This document shows, piece by piece, positions 60,490 to 64,000 of a stretch of 64,000 nucleotides of DNA. The notes under the pieces were generated by a model that was given only the letters and a program-made list of their open reading frames with translations, was not told the origin of the DNA and ran no database searches. This stretch comes from Suillus spraguei (Eukaryota; Basidiomycota; Agaricomycetes; Boletales; Suillaceae), in the NCBI GenBank assembly GCA_016800925.1, contig JABCPU010000039.1, forward strand, positions 1 to 64,000, given 5' to 3'. The number at the start of each line of letters is the position of its first letter. Position 1 is the stretch's first letter. A program made the position numbers and the translations under genes.

Positions 60490-62188
60490 TAACCTGGTTC
60501 GCTCCTTCACCATCATTTCCCTATATTTCACTGCTTCATCCATATCTATGACTCCATCTATCTCATCAAGCACTTTTTCAACGAGCTCCACTGGAAAAAT
60601 TCCACGAGTCCCCTTCTCCAGACATAACCTCATCCACGCCTTCTGTTGGGGGTGGGACTCCCTGCGTGGACGTCAGGGGTGCAATACCTGGATCAACCAA
60701 GTACAACCCGACAATGCGTTGATGGCCCTCCTTTGACGGATCGACCAACGAGAATGGTGTGATATGAGGTTGATACATATTAGGATATGCGATGCATACT
60801 CCTTGGCGAATCGGGACAGCTCTAATATATCGACAAGGTTTTATCCACGGAAATGGAGATGGAGTCTTAAGAGCCATGCGAAATTCGATCGAGTTGTGGG
60901 TAATATTCTCCTAATAATGGTTGAGGTTTTCGATGATAACAAGTCAAGAGATGTCATACACTCGACGAATTATAAAGGATGCAGGCGACGATGCGTTCGT
61001 TCTTCATGCCCTCTGTGCGCCATTGAGAGCCCTGAAAGGCAAGGCCACCTGGTTTCTACATGAACTCGATTTTAGAGAATGGTAGCAGTGCAAGAAGCGA
61101 ACCATACAATGCGAATCTCGTACACGTCATGTATGATTTGGAGAGTCCTCCCCCTAAGTTGTACAACATTTTGACGCTCTCCCAGCCCACCCGGGTAACC
61201 TGTAATCGAGACATCAGGCACAACCGACCGGTGTATAATCCACCGCCGCTTCTTGCTCTCAAACGCAGACCAATCGACGGAATAGCAGGAGAATACAGGG
61301 GCCACTTCGCTGACGAAGAAGTCCCCTGGTTTCGTTTTTTGTTTTGGTTATCTGCATCCAAGTCGTGGTCGAACATAGGGACACATTTCGAGAGCAACTC
61401 CTCAAAGCGGCAATAGAGTGCAGAGTAGCAAAGATGGATGTTATTTATATACGAGAGACCCTTTGCTGTACCGTCCCGAGAGATAAAGAAGTCGCAAGAC
61501 AAACATGCAAATTTTGGGGAGAGAGAATCTGTGCCAGTCGCGTCTGCAATGTTGGGCACTAGCTCAGGACGCACAAACCCTTCCATAGTTGAGTCGTAAG
61601 CAAGCGTCCGACATAAACGAGAGGGTACAGGTATGGGTGTAAGATGTGGATCGTTAGTTCATCTCCCTTGCGACGTACCAGTTTGTTTGGAGGTGTTTCC
61701 AGAAAGTGAAAGTTGATAATTGAGGCTTGTACGCGCTAAGTCATCGAGTATTGGTTGAGACTCCCAAATGCGCTCAAAGCAAGAAACCTGACTGTTAGCA
61801 TGTTAGAATGTATATCGTGAATGTCCAGAAAAGAGAGCTTGCCAATTATTCTCCACGCCGAGGAGGCTTGCATAGTCCTGCAACTCTTCTAGGACATATT
61901 CAACCTACCCAGGTAAGGCTCCATGATTAACTCTTCGCAAAATTCAAGTAGGTCTGCCAACCTGATGGGGAGTCAGCCAGACTCTAAGGTTCTGACCTGG
62001 TACTCGCACAACCACGGGCTCGACAGAGCTTCGGCGGCGCACTGAACGCGTGTTTTGGACGCTTAAATAAATTCCACCAGTTATCTTGACGTCGTATATA
62101 TCCAGATAGCTCCAACATAGCCAAGTCTACCACCTGTGTGCGACTGAGGATCCATTGAGTGAAGATGAGTTAAATCTGCTCACCGTTC
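60490..62188 (-). pseudogene. DUF4246 protein, copy 2, decayed
   Basis: Aligns with the gene at 54297-56178 along almost its whole length: GVCIAYPNMYQPHITPF, HQRIVGLYLVDPGIAPL, RPELVPNIADATGTDS, PKFACLSCDFFISRDGTAKG, LSYINNIHLCYSALYCRFEE, LRGRTLQIIHDVYEI. It contains frame changes (for example between 61300 and 61340, and near 60660 where PPQQ reads PPTE), and similarity stops at 62188 inside exon 1, so the start is lost. A non-functional tandem copy with the DUF6533 gene between the two. Confidence 0.8.
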
Positions 62189-62618
62189 TGCAATGAGTGA
62201 AGCTCGCCATGAGACAACCGTTTTAGCTTGCTCGCCTTGTTTTCACTTAGCTGGCTAAGATCCATGGTTTTCACCGAGATGCTTAGTCGAGTCTAAAGAA
62301 GGGCAATTGGACGAGTCTGTCTTGTGATAGCAGACCTCGGGTCTTCCCGTGCCACCCTTTGCCCCTGCGGCCTTTTTGCCTTGCGCAATTCGTCATGATA
62401 ATCATTCCGGAGGCAATCCACCTCTGGTGGATGTGGAGTGGTGGAGACGGCAATCTATCTCTAGCAAGAGAGATTCGAAATGGCTCCTCGCCGGGCTCGT
62501 TCTCAAGCGGTGCATTACATAATGCTGAAATGAGCTCAGTTCAAAACGTCACAACGATTCCGAACTACAAGCACAACGTTTCAAAACTACGTCCTCCTCA
62601 CACCTGATAGATCCCGTG
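62189..62618. other. Upstream region of PIN1
   Basis: No gene recognised; the 3' part must contain the PIN1 promoter and leader. Confidence 0.5.
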
Positions 62619-63236
62619 ATGGTAAGTAACCGCATGTTATCACATTCAAGCATAATTATCTCACATTACTTACCAGTCGTCTGGCTGGGAAATTCGCATG
62701 TCCAACTCGAAGGGTATACCATACTTCTTCAATGCTAGCAGCAAGCAATCAAGCTGGGATGCGCCCGCAGAGCTAACGGAAGATCAGATCAAGTCCCTTC
62801 CCGGCTCACAGTACCTGAGTGGTGGCAGTAGCGGTGGAGGCGCTGGGACAATCACGGCGAGTCATTTGTTGGTGAAGCACAAAGACAGTCGGCGAACATC
62901 GAGTTGGAAGGAGGTGTGCATGCATCTGCGTTCCAGTAATGGACATATGTTGACTTTGTATGCTCCTAGACGAATATTACGCGCACTAAGGAAGAGGCTA
63001 TTGAAATTCTCCGAGGATATCAAGCCCAGATCGGCAACTCGCGCGAGAAGTTCGAAGAACTGGCGAGTATCCATTCTGATTGTTCGTCGCATTCCCAGAA
63101 GGGAAATCTCGGGCCGTTCTCGAAGGGTCAGATGCAGAAGCCGTTCGAAGACGCCGCGTTCGCTCTGCAGGTCGGAGAGTTTAGCGACATCATCAGCACA
63201 GACAGCGGCGTGCACATCATTTTGAGAACGGCATAG
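62619..63236 (+). CDS. ESS1: Pin1/Ess1-type peptidyl-prolyl cis-trans isomerase
   Basis: Parvulin specific for phospho-Ser/Thr-Pro, acting on the RNA polymerase II tail and cell-cycle proteins. Coding exons 62619-62621 (only the ATG), 62677-62913 and 62970-63236 give 168 residues, the usual length. WW domain at the N-terminus: [20 protein letters not shown] ... SSWDAP. Linker SGGSSGGG. Rotamase domain: [12 protein letters not shown] (basic phosphate-binding Lys/Arg/Arg), [28 protein letters not shown] with the active-site Cys, [25 protein letters not shown]. All key residues are present and the frame is intact. Nothing else shares the strand nearby. Confidence 0.95.
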
Positions 63237-63239
63237 CAC

Positions 63240-64000
63240 AATCGAATGAGTAGTGGGGAAGTTTATGCAGTCAAGGTGTTGTACGTCCATCAGATTGTAG
63301 CATTGAGCATGATAATACATTTGAAATATATGCGACCGTGTCGTTGACGATTTTTAAAGACTCAGGGCGGGGCTGAGAGAAGGGTCAAATATATATGCCA
63401 TGGCGCCAGCGTACCAGTCCACCACCACACCATTTTCAGGAGGACACGTCCACAATTTTCAATTTATTTTGAAGCTCTGTGGGATTCTGAACGTTGGCGT
63501 GGCATGACACAGCCATGGGAGCGAGTTGACCGCGCTACCGTGACACGCCATGCCCTCCGTCTTACCTCGACGGTATCGTCCCGAGTCTTTCCGTGGCTTT
63601 CTCCCAGGTTATAACAGAAAAATAAAAAAATATGTAATTGAGTACCGTATGATATCAAGTGTGCTAGTACTGGAACGAAGATAGACAGAATTTGTTATTC
63701 TCTCTTGCTGCCCAGTTGGCGGTGACGTTGTCGATGCACTGACTCGGAGTTATCGCGCGCCACGGGTACACTGAGTTTTCCTACGCGGCAGTATCTCGGC
63801 AAGTCCGCGACAGCACAAAAACCTTACTAGACAGCCTAGCTATTTTATCATGCAAGGCTGCACGCTCAAAAAAAAACCGTCGAAGTAAACCTTGTCGAAA
63901 TAAATGTTGTCGAGTAGTGAGACAATGTGTGTATCTGACTCGGAATAGCGGCCCTAGACGAAGTTCCTGTAAGAGATGGAAGACTCGTGATTCCTTCCTT
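63240..64000. other. Gene-free right end
   Basis: 3' flank of PIN1. Short frames only; no repeat, RNA gene or domain recognised. Confidence 0.5.

Overview
The window is nuclear DNA from a filamentous basidiomycete, most likely an Agaricomycete. Nearly every gene is cut by introns of 45-60 bp with GTRNGT donors. The families point the same way: DUF6533 membrane proteins, DUF4246, polyporopepsin-type aspartic proteases, NACHT/WD40 remnants, a DNMT1-type methyltransferase with two BAH domains, and a pogo-type transposon. Coding is on both strands and exon ends below were placed by eye, using reading phase and family resemblance.

Layout. (1) 1-20 kb is an accessory, repeat-rich and decaying region. 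A cassette (alcohol dehydrogenase, RidA, WD40 protein, DUF6533 exon scrap, aspartic protease) occurs twice, at 1-6.7 kb and 14.3-19.7 kb. An F-box gene is also present twice (2.7-4.1 and 9.8-11.0 kb). Almost every member carries a lesion: a 490-bp deletion in RidA-1, a TGG to TAG stop in F-box-2, frameshifts in both proteases and altered catalytic motifs. NACHT, ankyrin and WD40 scraps and a hAT-like non-autonomous element lie between. (2) 21-41 kb is a gene-dense core: EXO84 and SKT5 (divergent), DPH4 and DNMT1 (convergent), HOG1 and MCR1 (divergent), and a UBP2-like deubiquitinase. (3) 41-50 kb holds a chitinase (GH18) broken by a 2.9-kb inverted-repeat element that carries five tandem tRNA-like units, then GEP4, a small coiled-coil gene, and an apparently intact 3.05-kb pogo/Fot1 element sitting in the short divergent promoter between the coiled-coil gene and HPR1. 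(4) 50-64 kb: HPR1 (THO complex), GALE, a DUF4246 gene, a DUF6533 gene, a decayed second DUF4246 copy, and PIN1/ESS1.

The core genes serve general cell biology: exocytosis, chitin synthase III activation, diphthamide synthesis, DNA methylation, osmotic-stress signalling, mRNA export, galactose metabolism and proline isomerisation. No dedicated pathway cluster is evident. The most unusual structure is the tandem array of pol III-like tRNA-Leu-derived units inside the TIR element at 41.8-44.7 kb. Several genes need a single missing base in a homopolymer to stay in frame, including HPR1, a conserved THO-complex gene, so some apparent frameshifts may be assembly errors rather than biology.
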